64,000 nt of DNA, from positions 2,058,137 to 2,122,136 of the forward strand of contig CM030934.1 of the NCBI GenBank assembly GCA_018136815.1. Direction: 5' to 3'. This document shows positions 11,447 to 21,561 of the stretch, one piece after another (positions within the stretch are counted from its first letter, which is position 1; every line of letters starts with the position of its first letter). The notes under the pieces are model-generated. The model was not told the DNA's origin. It saw only the letters and a list, made by a program, of their open reading frames with translations, and searched no databases. This DNA is from Isochrysis galbana (lineage: Eukaryota > Haptophyta > Isochrysidales > Isochrysidaceae). The position numbers and the translations under genes were made by a program.

Positions 11447-14309
11447 TCATTCAAGCAACATTGGAAGCTCAAGGAGACTATCGCCGCACGAAATGCTGGC
11501 GCGAAGAGCGGCGTCTGTATTCGCGGCAGCATAGGTAGGGTGGTATAAGCTGAGCCCAAGCCCTAGCGAATGTCCGGCGGGCACACTGGTACATACCGCG
11601 GGCATCCTTAGGCGGAATGGCGTCCCGGGTATCCAACTGTCGGGCACCGCGACTCCACCAGCGAACGGCTTATTCTCGCCGATGTGCCAAACGTTGCGAG
11701 CCGAAACGGCCATGACAGTTAGGGCGCCTTGGTCGGGGTCGACGTCGAAGAGGAAGGCTACTACCTGATGGGCAGTGACAATATCAAGGTATCAGATTGC
11801 GAGCACAGCATCCGGATGTCTCGAGCCGTCCGGCATATTAGAGATTCACATGAGGGCCGCCATGGAAGTGCAGGAGGAATGACGGGGAGCGGGGAATACG
11901 AGACGCGCTGAAGTCTCCCGGCACCTGGAATGTATTCGAGTTGGCTTGCAAGGCCAAGGAGATGTTAGGGATGCCGCAGAGCCGGAGCGGCGCCGGGAGC
12001 GGGTCGGTAGTGTATAGGGCGGCCGCGGTGCGGTTGATGTCTGCAACACGAGATGTGATGGCTATCCCAGCGCCCGCTTGCATGAAGGAGGCCACCAGCG
12101 GAATTCCGCCGCTGAATCCGGAACGCCAACCAAATGCGAGGGTACGTGAGCAGCCACGACGCGAAGCGGCGGCCGCGTCGCGCCATTGCATATGGGGCTG
12201 GTCGCCATCCTCCTCACGGGCGCGCAAAGGCGGCCCCTGCTGAGCAAGGCGCAGCTCGTCGCCAATCTTCACGAGTGCAAGCTTCGTCGACTTCACCTGC
12301 ATCAAGCGCGGGGGTCGTCACGTGCCGCCGTGCCGGAAGTGCGCGTGCGATGGGGAGAGAAATGAAAGGAGGCGGCGTGCGCCGGCCACGGGCCTCAGCA
12401 GGGCGACCCGTGCCCTGGAAGGTAGGGCGGAGGCTGGGCAATTGCTGCATGCGATGGCCACAATCACGGATGCGATGTGCAAAGTGATAGTGAATGACTC
12501 GGTATTCGCACGGGCACGCACCCTGTCTGACGGCCACGTCGCAAACGTAATGTATTTGGGTGCTTTCATGTAGCCTTGCCCGTCCCTCATCTGGAAATCA
12601 ACGTGGCCCATCTGCTCCGCCATTGGTGAGTTCTCGCTGTGCTTGAGATGCAGGTCGAGGAAGGCAAGAGCCTTGTGCCAGACGGGGTTCTGACTACCGA
12701 GGCCCGTATCCGTGAGCCCCAGCATGGAGGGCAGCTCACTCTGCGCGTGCATCCCCTCGCTGATCATTGTGAAGACATTGCAACCAGCCCCGTGGAGAAT
12801 CTGTCTATAGATGAGCGTCGCGTCAGGTCGGAAGAGGCGGTCGTCCGCGTTGTTGCTGAGGAAGACGGGCATCCGCCTCCCGCCACCGCAGAGATTGTTG
12901 GCGTAGAACTCGGGTGACCGCTTCCGGGCCCAATCCACCACTGCGCCCGACATGTTGCCCCTCAATATTTGGCGGAACTGGGGCGCCACATCTGCGTCAA
13001 TGTCGCCCATCCCGAGCATGATCGACCCCCCCAGCTTGAGGATCTCAAACCAGACCTGGTTAGGCGCGCCTTGCCCTGCGAGCGCGCGAAGAATCGACCC
13101 CCAGGCGCTCATGCTGACCACCGCCCCCACACGCGTGTCGTGCGCAGCGCACAGCGCGCCGAGGCCGCCGCCATACGAGACGCCGGCCATCGCGATCTTC
13201 CCCGTGTCCGCACCCCAGGTGGACGCGCGCGAAAACACGGTGTCCACCACCTTGCCACAATCTGCGAGCTCAGCGGCGCCCGCAGCCGAAATGGTGCCGC
13301 CCGACTCCCACCAACCACGCGCCACATACATGAGGACCACGTATCCGCGCGAGGCCCACTCTTCCTGCTTGAGTGCGTACTCCCACCAGTTCATCAACCA
13401 CGAGTTGGCCAGAATCACAACCGGAAATAGCCCGGCTGTGTTTGTGCCCGGTGCGGCTGGGAAGGCAACGACCGCCTTCAGCTGAACGCCCCCGCTCCCT
13501 TCGATCCAGAACTGCTCCCAGTCAACGGGCAGACCGCCGTCCTCGAGATCGCCCAGTGTGCTCTCGTGCGCGAGGCCCATCACCGCCGCCGTCGCCTTAG
13601 ACTCGTAGAAGGCCATCGCCTTGCGTTGTTCAGCCTCAGCCCGCGCCATCCACTCGTCCATCCACGGCGGCACTTCGGGTGAGCCCTCAAATTGTGCGCC
13701 GATGCCCCGCAGCGAGTCCAACCCAGCGTGGGCCGCGTCGTCCAGCCCGTCCACACTAATCATCGCGTCGACTACACCCGCCTCCACGTCGAGCTGGGTC
13801 CGCGATGAGGCCGACTCCATCGCCTGGCGCACAGCATCCGAGGCAACTGCCGGTGTCGCCGTCATGCTGCTCGACAAGTCTGACATGCTGTCCCACGCGC
13901 TCGGCATGAGGGGCGCGACCTCAGGCTCGGCGCGAGAGAGGGGGGTAGATGCTGAGTTGGTGACGGAGGCTGATGCGGACGAGGCGGAGAAGGCGTCTGA
14001 AGAGGCGGAGGTATCCGGCGTCGGGCGCTTGCGATCTGCGGCTTCTGAGTTGTAAGTGAGCGAGGCGGGCCCGGAAGTGAGGACGAGAGGATCCGAGGTG
14101 GAGGGCTCGAACTGGAATGAAGAAGAGGAAGTCTGAGAGGCGAGAGAAGAGTGCCGCGAGCCTAGGGGAGCCTGGAGGGAGCCCTGAGAGGCTGTGAGAG
14201 AGCAAGTCCATCCGAGAAAAAGGAGTGCTGCACTGAGGGTGGCAACGCTGAGAGTACGCAGCGCCCTCGTGGCAGAGCGAGCGCAGGGAGAGTCAGGCTT
14301 GTGTGCCAC
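11447..14309 (-). CDS. S15/CocE-type X-Pro dipeptidyl-peptidase-like hydrolase (825 aa, 3 exons)
   Basis: Minus-strand exons are 14309-12522, 12296-11925 and 11764-11447. Their GT-AG introns (gtgcgt...atgcag; gtgccg...atcag) are all phase 0. The N terminus has a hydrophobic segment (about residues 17-38) that could be a signal anchor or signal peptide, followed by a Ser-rich low-complexity stretch. The alpha/beta-hydrolase domain carries the nucleophile motif GVSYGG (Ser378), a probable acid in NADDRLF (Asp489 or Asp490) and the catalytic His in EGMHAQ (His521). Exons 2 and 3 supply the C-terminal beta-sandwich, with LRLCGIP, FLFDVDPDQG and PAGHSLGL, as in the X-Pro dipeptidyl-peptidase/CocE family. 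Family members cleave X-Pro dipeptides or esters; the substrate cannot be told here. The CDS ends 1.4 kb from the convergent AK9-like gene. Confidence 0.88.
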
Positions 14310-14379
14310 AGGAGAGGGTGAGCTCGTAGCAGACAGACAGCTCCCAGCAGAAAGAGAGGCCCTAGCAGAGAGAGAGAGA

Positions 14380-14479
14380 NNNNNNNNNNNNNNNNNNNNN
14401 NNNNNNNNNNNNNNNNNNNNNNNNNNNNNNNNNNNNNNNNNNNNNNNNNNNNNNNNNNNNNNNNNNNNNNNNNNNNNNN
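14380..14479. other. Assembly gap (100 N)
   Basis: One hundred N bases stand between an agagagag tract and a gagggtggggg stretch. The round length suggests a scaffold gap of unknown true size, probably caused by a microsatellite just upstream of the peptidase gene. The peptidase promoter may be partly missing. Confidence 0.98.
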
Positions 14480-14760
14480 GAGGGTGGGGGAGGGAGAGAA
14501 GTCTCCATCGCGCCTTTCAATCTTACTCCTTACTGACGAAGCAGCGCTAAATATAGTACTGGGTAAGTGATGTAGTCATAATAATAATGATGATGAGCAT
14601 TAGTGTTGCTACTCTCACTAGCCTTGCACCAACACGCCAAACCACGACGCACATGACCGCACCGAATCCCAAGGGGATTGATTCCCAATACCGCCTGCCA
14701 AGCCCACCACCCAGGGGCAGAAGCAGAAGAAGAGTTCTCCTCTAGGTGCTGGTGCTGAGG

Positions 14761-15045
14761 TGTCGTTCCGTCAATAGTGGGACATCAGTCGAATTGAGCG
14801 ATCAAATGTCCACAGTTGTATTGTAGTTGTTTAACATTAGATCTTGTTAAAATTATAAGAGAGAGACGCCGTCAAAGCTTCTTCGCTAATCACATCGGTG
14901 CACGCCGTGCATGGGCACGGCGCGATGTGCATCGGTCCCCCCGCGGATACGCCGTGCGCGCGCATGTCAACCCGTTCCATGTGTGTAGCCCCTGCGGCCC
15001 ACAACTACGTAAACTGGCCATATAAGAGATGTTTCGTTACGCAGC
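14761..15045 (+). repeat. Direct repeat, left copy (LTR-like, TG...CA)
   Basis: This 285-base unit starts TGTCGTTCCGTCAATAGTG and ends GTTTCGTTACGCAGC. It is repeated almost identically at 15730-15995, the main difference being an extra 17-19 bases near its start. The unit includes an internal hairpin-prone segment (GTGCACGCCGTGC...GGCACGGCGCGATGTGCA). It begins with TG, and CA falls two bases before its end, so it resembles an LTR, but no primer-binding site or target duplication was found. Confidence 0.75.
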
Positions 15046-15361
15046 CGATCGACGATCGGCGAGCGCGCCGCACGCTATCCTGCAGCTCGCCTCCGCTCGG
15101 CTCGAACGGGGGCGGGTCGTCGCTCGCGGGAGCGGAGGCATCATGCGAGGGCGAGGTGGGCGGCGCCAAGCCGGCAGCCTCCCTCACATTGGGGTCCAGG
15201 TCGTCGGAATCCATGGGGGCACCACAGGGCACAGGGGCACCGCGACGGGTAGCGAAAGTGTTATTTGTTTTCTTATTGGTATACACAAGGCTCAATATTA
15301 TTTGTTTTCTTTTTGGTCTATTATACCCAGCTACGCGTGCTGAGTTTTCATCTTCTTCATT

Positions 15362-15640
15362 CTACCCTTTTGAGCTGAGGACCTTACCCTTCGGCAGGCT
15401 AAAACGCCATTGTTTCGTTTTCCACAACGTAAAGAAGACAAGAAAGGTCAGTGCGACGCCCACTGACAGCCCGATTCCAGTCTTTATGGCGAAGTCCAAG
15501 TCTGAATGCTGCGAGAATGCCACGGTCAAGGCGAATGATAAGGAGATGATAACCAAAGACACAAGAAGAAATATTTGTATCGCCTTTTTAAGCCCAATAA
15601 CATCGTATACATTTTTGCTCCTGATACGGTAGATCGGCAT
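15362..15640 (-). CDS. Small predicted two-helix membrane protein between direct repeats
   Basis: The 92-residue ORF starts MPIYRIRSKNVYDVIGLKKA. It has two hydrophobic segments, about residues 22-43 (IFLLVSLVIISLSFALTVAF) and 55-70 (GIGLSVGVALTFLVFF), separated by a short acidic loop, and a basic tail. Its base composition is much lower in GC than the surroundings. It lies wholly between the two LTR-like repeats, on the minus strand. A second minus ORF (15295-15005), containing MDSDDLDPNVREAAG and running into the left repeat, could be a further exon, but I could not resolve a splice. I do not recognise the protein. It may be cargo of the repeat-bounded element or an unrelated gene captured by it. 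Confidence 0.4.
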   Translation of the reverse strand: MPIYRIRSKNVYDVIGLKKAIQIFLLVSLVIISLSFALTVAFSQHSDLDFAIKTGIGLSVGVALTFLVFFTLWKTKQWRFSLPKGKVLSSKG

Positions 15641-15729
15641 GGTGCTCGCCTCTAAAGACGTGTAACGAAAGTATTTCGTGAGTGCGCACAGGGAGAGAGT
15701 TGGACTGTGGTGAAGGCTCTCACCAAAGG

Positions 15730-15995
15730 TGTCGTTCCGTCAATAGTGAGCGATCAAATGTCCACAGTTGTATTGTAGTTGTTTAACATTAGATCTTGTT
15801 AAAATTATAAGAGAGACGCCGTCAAAGCTTCTTCGCTAATCACATCGGTGCACGCCGTGCATGGGCACGGCGCGATGTGCATCGGTCCCCCCGCGGATAC
15901 GCCGTGCGTGCGCATGTCAACCCGTTCCATGCGTGTAGCCCCTGCGGCCCACAACTACGTAAACTGGCCATATAAGAGATGTTTCGTTACGCAGC
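15730..15995 (+). repeat. Direct repeat, right copy (LTR-like)
   Basis: This is the second copy of the 14761-15045 unit, with the same TGTCGTTCCG start and GTTACGCAGC end. The two copies differ mainly by an internal deletion of 17-19 bases and a few substitutions, so they are recent relatives. Together they bound 684 bases of unique, AT-richer sequence. The first 65 bases are also similar to sequence at 57150-57215 on the other strand. Confidence 0.75.
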
Positions 15996-16009
15996 ACCTG
16001 TGATGACTT

Positions 16010-16122
16010 GCAATCACATGTGCACGCCGTGCGTGGGCACGGCGCGATGTGCACCGGCGCCCCCCCGCGGGGGCGCCGTGCGTGCGCATAGCAACTTCCA
16101 GGAAGGTGCACGCCGTGCGTTC
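16010..16122 (+). repeat. Partial third copy of the hairpin segment of the direct repeat
   Basis: Sequence starting AATCACATGTGCACGCCGTGCG matches the middle of the LTR-like repeat (from about 14888 and 15840) for roughly 85 bases with scattered changes. A still shorter piece, GGTGCACGCCGTGCGTTCAC, follows near 16105. The GC-rich loop has become an almost perfect CCCCCCCGCGGGGGCG palindrome. Confidence 0.55.
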
Positions 16123-16705
16123 ACTCTTTCCGCGGGGGGACTCTGGGCGCGGAGGACGGGCGGAACCCCTGGGGCACCCCCATGGGACCGGTTGATTATT
16201 ACCGTGTATGACGAGAACATTAACGTAAGGTCTCTCTCTCTCTCTCCCGCCCCCCCCCCCGGGGGGGGCCCCCTCTCATCGGCCTACCAGAGTGAGAAGG
16301 CTCCTACTGGCTGTCTCCCTCCTCCCTCCTCGCTCACCCTCCAGCTCTCTCCTCGACCTCGTCTTCCTCACGATGGTGGCGACTCGGCGCGCATCCGTAC
16401 GGTCCTCCGTCCTCTCCTCTCGTGCACCTGCTCGCTGGCTTCGTTCGACTCCCTCGACACGGCCACCTGTCGACTGGACGCCGAGCGGAAGCGCTGCTCG
16501 CACGACTCGTTCCTCGGCGACTTTTCGTTAATGTGGGCCTTAGAGGAAAAAGTTTCTATGCACATCTCGTATACGGCGATTAGCTTTGTTTTGTACCACT
16601 GTTGTTAATAACTAAAAAGAAAACAGATGTTGAAAAACCACCTGGTCCTCTTTTGACGGAACGCGACTTTAGTACTAGTATCTCTCTACAAGAGAAAGGC
16701 GCGCG

Positions 16706-18073
16706 ATGCGGTGCGCTCTCGGCGTGCTGTCCGCAGTCGGTGTCCTCCGTTCGGCGCCGTCTGCGCGGTGGGCGACGGCGAGGATGGGCGGGGCCAGCGT
16801 GGTGGACAGTGCGGTGCATGTGAGCCGCCAAATATCCCTCTGCAGCGTGCCTGGCCGACGGGCAGAGGGCGAAGGGAGGGAGAGAGGGGAGGGGGGGGAG
16901 GGGGGAAGAGGGAGGGACGGAGAGGGAGACGCAGATGGAGAGGGAGGGGGAGGGGGAAGGGGGGGAGGAGAGGGAGAGGGAGGATACAGAGAGGGACGGC
17001 GAGAAGGGGAGAGGGACGGAGATGAACGGAGAGAGGGAGTGGGTGGCTGTTTCATGTGGCGGCAAGGGGCAACCCTACGCGTCAGTCACGGCCCATGTGC
17101 AGAGTTTGCGCTGTTGAGCAGCGTGCCTCTCCCGGAATGGTAGGACGGCTCAACGGCGTGACACCTCGCCCGGCAGGTGTGGTCCGATGGTCATGAGCCG
17201 TACCCGTGGGCGATGGCGCCGCCGGCCGAGCTGGCCGAGACCGTGACATTTGAGAAGCTCTACGAGACAGCGAGCGCAGCAGGCGTTACGGGTGCCCTTA
17301 TCGTCCAGCCAATCAATCACAAGTATGACCACAGTTACACAGATCTTGCCCTCAAGACATACCCCAATTTCTTCAGGGGGATGGGGTTGATCGATCCGTC
17401 CCTCTCACCTGAGGACGCCGTGTCTGTCGTGAACACGCTCCACTCGCGTGGGTATGTGGGGGTCCGCTTCAACGCTGGCGCGTTTTCGGAGTACGGTGGC
17501 GTGGCCTCGCCGACGGGACGGGCTGTCTATTCGAGATGTGGCGAGCTTGGTATGGTGGTAGGACTAATGGCCTTTGGCGGTCTACCACCGCACTTGGGTG
17601 CTGTGAGGGTGCTGCTCTCTAGCTCGCCAAAGACCAAGCTCGTCGTCGACCATTTCGGCTTCTTCCGCCAACCCGCGACCGGGGGCTTGTTGGGTGACTC
17701 GGCGAGCAATGATGAAGATGCCTGGAAGGAGATCGTCGGTCTCTCCGCGTACCCGCAAGTCTACATCAAGGTCTCCGCCCTCTTCCGAACCTCTGCTGAG
17801 GCGCCTCCCTTTTCCGACCTGGCACCACGTGTGGCAGACCTTCTTGCTGCCTATGGTGCCGATCGGCTGCTTTGGGGTTCCGACTTTCCGTTCTGCACAA
17901 CGGGTGGGCAGTCCGTCACATCCGTCGCGCAAACATATGAGCAAGCGGTCGCCGTGCCAACCTTCTGGCGAGCGGAAGGTCTGGATGAGGCGGCGCTAGG
18001 CATGCTGATGGGCGGCAACGCGGCCCGTCTTTTCGGCTTTGGCCGGTGCGTGGACGCAGTGCAAGCGGTGTAG
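16706..18073 (+). CDS. Amidohydro_2 family hydrolase, plant-like, missing one metal-ligand His (336 aa, 2 exons)
   Basis: Exons are 16706-16819 and 17177-18073. The intron is GT-AG (gtgagc...cggcag), phase 0, and is filled by a GA/G-rich low-complexity tract. The junction reads VVDSAVH|VWSDG, which matches the VVDSHLHVW start of plant members of this TIM-barrel family. Downstream, GALIVQPINHKYDHSY, VVDHFGFF and LLWGSDFPF (later His and Asp ligands) are well conserved. The residue that should be the first His of the HxH metal site is Ala (residue 36, codon GCG). The first 30 residues are basic and hydrophobic and could be an organelle leader; the ATG at 16706 is chosen because it opens this frame. 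COG3618-type members hydrolyse lactones or amides. With the changed site, a different metal arrangement or loss of catalysis is possible. Confidence 0.87.
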
Positions 18074-19611
18074 TGCACTACACATGGTGGCGTGCACAAG
18101 GGAGCTGCTTGCAGGCAACTGTCACCAGTGAGATACGCATCGCCCATGTCGAGATCACAGGCAATGGGAGAATAAAGGCCAAAGCGGCTAGCCTTTGGTC
18201 CCTCTCTCTCTTCCTCTGACCTCTCGAGCGGAGCTACTCTGCTCGTGTTAACCTCAAGCATCCGCGTTCTAAAGTGGGCAATGGATTGTGAGCAATTACG
18301 GGCCCATTTGTAGTGCGCGTACTTGAGTGAAATCATGCACCTCGCTCGCGTGGAGATTCTTGTTTGTTGGCCCACCAATTTGCGCATCTCCGTCTCACAT
18401 TTCCAGTGTGCCATCATGAATTGCTTGGTATCGCGTATCGCCCTCCTCGCACTAGCGCGCGTGCAGTAGCACTCGGGCGGCCGAGCGAGAAGATAGCAGC
18501 AGCAGCAACCTATCGCGCGCGCTCAGGTAAAGCGATACTAATCAATGTGACTGAAGGCGCTCAGCATTTTTCGCTCCAACTTGCGTATTCTGTATTTTGT
18601 AGATTGATGCGCAAGTGCGGCAAGTGGCAAGTGGTAGCCCTCGACGGTCAGCCGGTTCCGTCCTACATTGTAGGACCGCGTCCTACGATTTCCATGCATT
18701 CGTAGGACTCTGGCATTTGTGCCTCAAGGATAGCTTAGGTTGAAGAAGCTGGGCTTCCCACCAACTAAACCAATTCATCTTTCCCTCCCATGCATGCTTA
18801 GCCCTCCCCATGGCCAAGCCTGTAGAGCTAGTCTTCACCAACTTTTGCCCTCACCTTCCGTGTGTGGTGCAGCACATCCGGGATGCGCCCAAGTCGGAGG
18901 AGTTTTATTTTAGCCCTTTGGAGACACTACAGCAGCAAAACGGACTCTTGGACCTCTGAACGAACCAAGCTAAGGCATCACTGAAGCTCTCAAAGAGGGC
19001 AATAAATTTTGCATTCCATCTCCTCAGGACATGATGGGAAGAGCTCATCATCATGAATTGTTGGTGGCTTCTTGCATCCGTAGGACAGGGAGCCAGGTCC
19101 CGTTTCCACCGGACGATCAGGGTTGCGCGAGCGAATAAACGAAGCTCTTGAGAGAATCGTGCTGTTGTTCGCGGACTGCGATTGGTGTCTCGGTGGCTGG
19201 GACTGGCTGTGGTTGGGGTGGTGGTGCTGTGTCTGGTGTGAGACTGTGTGTGTGGGAGTGTGGGGACTGCGAGTGTGGAGTGAGGGCGTTTGGAGGTTCA
19301 GCATGACATGAAGAGTACCAATCCCCAGCTTGCATGGTGACACACGACGGACGAGGACGCACAGCGAAGACAGAAGGATAGGGAGACAGAGGGTGCTTCG
19401 GAGCGCTGGCGCTGAGAAAAACCCAGATGCAGATGAAGGAAGATGGACACAAGGAAAACGGGGGGGGCGAAAAACTATAGGAACAGGGAAAGGATAGAAG
19501 ATATGGACGAAGGGAACGGGGCACTGGCGGGTCGGGGAGGGGGCGGGACGCGGGAAGACCCCCGACCCCACGCACTACTCGGTTGGCACACAATGAAATT
19601 GGATCCACCCC
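18074..19611. other. Intergenic region with short hairpins
   Basis: No gene is supported. At 18657-18714 two adjacent hairpins are built from GTCCTAC/GTAGGAC units, and the part GTTCCGTCCTACATTGTA also occurs as its reverse complement near 45985-46002, with A for the G. The minus-strand ORFs at 18990-19608 are Pro/Ser/His-rich, conflict with each other and look non-coding. Confidence 0.5.
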
Positions 19612-19790
19612 TCAGGTGACAACGGAAGCATGGTGATGGCGATTGAACACGTTCCCACGTGTAGGCTGATGGTGATTGAACGCTTTTCTATGCTGTGGGT
19701 GATGGTGATTGAGCGCGTTCCACGTGTAGGTGGTGATTGAACGCTTTTCCATCCGGTGGGGATTGAGCGCTTATCGCCTTTGCTGCTACA
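19612..19790 (+). repeat. Tandem array of a 30-40 bp GTGATGGTGATTGAACGC unit
   Basis: About five imperfect units built on GGTGATGGCGATTGAACGC plus TTTTCTATGCTGTG or GTTCCCACGTGTAGGCT stand next to each other. The array starts with CTCAGGTGACAACGGAAGCAT, which reappears as a reverse complement at 48670-48690. The same units recur at 20586-20752 and, inverted, at 47730-47912. This marks the edge of a dispersed element. Confidence 0.7.
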
Positions 19791-20167
19791 CTAGACCTGT
19801 AACGATGTCCCTCGCGTTAAAATTGCAGGCTGCTCACCAAAGGGGGAAGACATGTGGATCGTGATTTCAACGAGATATCGACCCTGCCATAAATCGAGTG
19901 AATCAAGTAAGACCACTGTCCACTGTGGGGCTCAACAAATGAAGTATCAAGTTGAGTCAAGTGTCAAGTTACCTCCAGGTGACAACAGAAGGTGCTAGCA
20001 CGTTTTCGTACGCAATGTGCAATGTTAGCTCTTCTAATTCGAGCTCATTCTGCAGCACTTATACTGGTACCTCATTTGCTTGAAACGTGCTTCTGCGGTC
20101 GAGCTCAATAATATTGTCCACCAGGCCAAAGTGGTTACGTTCGGGTGGTACCTCAACCTTTCTTCTT

Positions 20168-20752
20168 CGGTACTATTTAGGCAATTCTGAACTAACGACC
20201 TGACAGCTGACGGAGTAACATACGCTCATTATAGTTGTGAGGCATCTGATTGACCAACCTCAGTGTGACGTTAGCTAGTGTATTGATGCGGTGTGACAAT
20301 TGATTTGTCATATGAGTTTGAAGCTTCAAATTCTCTTCGAGAGCGTCTTGCCGCTTCGCAAGGGCGTCAAGTAACTTTCGCGAAAGTTGGACGTGAGGGG
20401 CCGCCCGCATAGCGTTTTGGTATGTAACTAATGTTGGTGTGATTACAGTGGGAGAAAAATGACGTGAGGCGACAAGCGTATAATCACCCACTAACAAAGG
20501 ACATGCAAAGGCGCTTCAATCGCCATCCACCCCACACACACTCTTACATCCACTTTGACGCGAGCATCGATGGGGATATGCTTCCGGGAGGTGATGGCGA
20601 TTGAACGCTTTTCCATGTGTAAGCTGATGGTGATTGAACGCTTTTCCATGCGGTGGGGGTGATGGCGATTGAACGCGTTCCCACGTGTAGGCTGATGGTG
20701 ATTGAACGCTTTTCTATGCTGTGGGTGATGGTGATTGAGCGCTTCTCGCCTT
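20168..20752 (-). mobile_element. Foldback-like element, copy 1: coiled-coil ORF plus tandem array
   Basis: A block of about 310 bp (20168-20480) is duplicated at 47914-48224 in the same orientation. It encodes, on the minus strand, a 101-residue ORF (20497-20192). Most of it is conserved between the copies: QLSRKLLDALAKRQDALEEN, then a heptad-like HMTNQLSHRINTLANVTL coiled coil and an ending of NYNERMLLRQLSGR. The tandem array 20586-20752 lies on the 5' side of the ORF; in the other copy the array lies on the 3' side and is inverted. No transposase was found, so the element looks non-autonomous. The protein function is unknown, but conservation of the ORF and its stop between copies suggests it may be a real product. 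Confidence 0.6.
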
Positions 20753-21561
20753 ACGGGCACGCGTATGAACAGGGGGCGGGGCAGCTGCTGGCGGACCGAC
20801 CGGGGGCTCAGCACATGACAGGGGGCGGCAAACGGGAGCATCACGGGGCTGGCAGTCCGGAGCCTACGCAGTCCGGACGGGGGGTCACAGGCGTCGTCGG
20901 ATATCGGGACCGGGGACCGGGACGGAAGGCGTGGCGGGAAATGATACGAAGATAAGAAGATACGGGAAAGGGGCGCAGGAAGACTCAAGGGAGTAAATAG
21001 GGCGGGGTGGGTAAGAAACAAGGAAGGGGGACCCAGGGACTGTGCCGGGAACATGGGGGAGCTCCCCCGCGGCGCCGGAGCAGCGGTCCTCGGGAATACC
21101 AAAAAAGGTGGGTGAGGGGTGGGGTGGGGGGAAGGGAGGGGGCCGCTGAGGCGAGCGTTCGGCCGAAACGGACCTTCGGGGGATCCCTGCGGGGAAGAGG
21201 GGCGAAACTGGTCCTCTCAAACACGGGGACGGACTCCCCCTACCCGCAACACTTCTGCTTATCACTAGGTCAGAGTCAGATACTCAGCTTCGATTGCCCA
21301 AGCCCGCTGAGGCTGCTCCTTGTGAGGGTCTCAAGCATAGAGCCCCCTTTCACATGACACTACACGTCGCCAATAACCCCACGACTCCCCCCCCCCCCCC
21401 CCCCCCTTCACAATCTCACGATACCCCACAAATAAGCACGGCGGTGAGCCCTCACGGCCTCATTCTCCCTCTCTCCTCCTACTTGAAGCTCCAAGTCTAC
21501 GACGACCCTCTTTCGAAGTCAGCGCTACCTCTCTCCCATCTGCTCCTGCCGCCGCCATCCG
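20753..21561. other. Intergenic, G-rich then C-rich low complexity
   Basis: I see no convincing gene. A G-rich stretch (about 20815-21240) and a run of 17 C near 21387-21405 dominate. The ORFs here are Pro/Ser-rich on one strand and Gly/Arg-rich on the other, as expected from composition alone. Confidence 0.5.

Noticed and set aside
14761..15995. Complete LTR retrotransposon
   Set aside because: There is no gag, protease, integrase or reverse transcriptase between the repeats, and no primer-binding site or target duplication, so only LTR-like is claimed.
18990..19608. Minus-strand Pro/His-rich ORFs of 160-190 residues
   Set aside because: Two overlapping frames are equally long, with compositional bias and no motif; typical of GT-rich non-coding sequence.
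19612..20752. CRISPR-like array
   Set aside because: Units are adjacent with variable junctions, lack unique spacers of constant size, and occur in a eukaryotic repeat.
20585..20752. Hammerhead ribozyme core
   Set aside because: CTGATGG occurs, but the required CTGATGA and GAAA boxes with helices do not.
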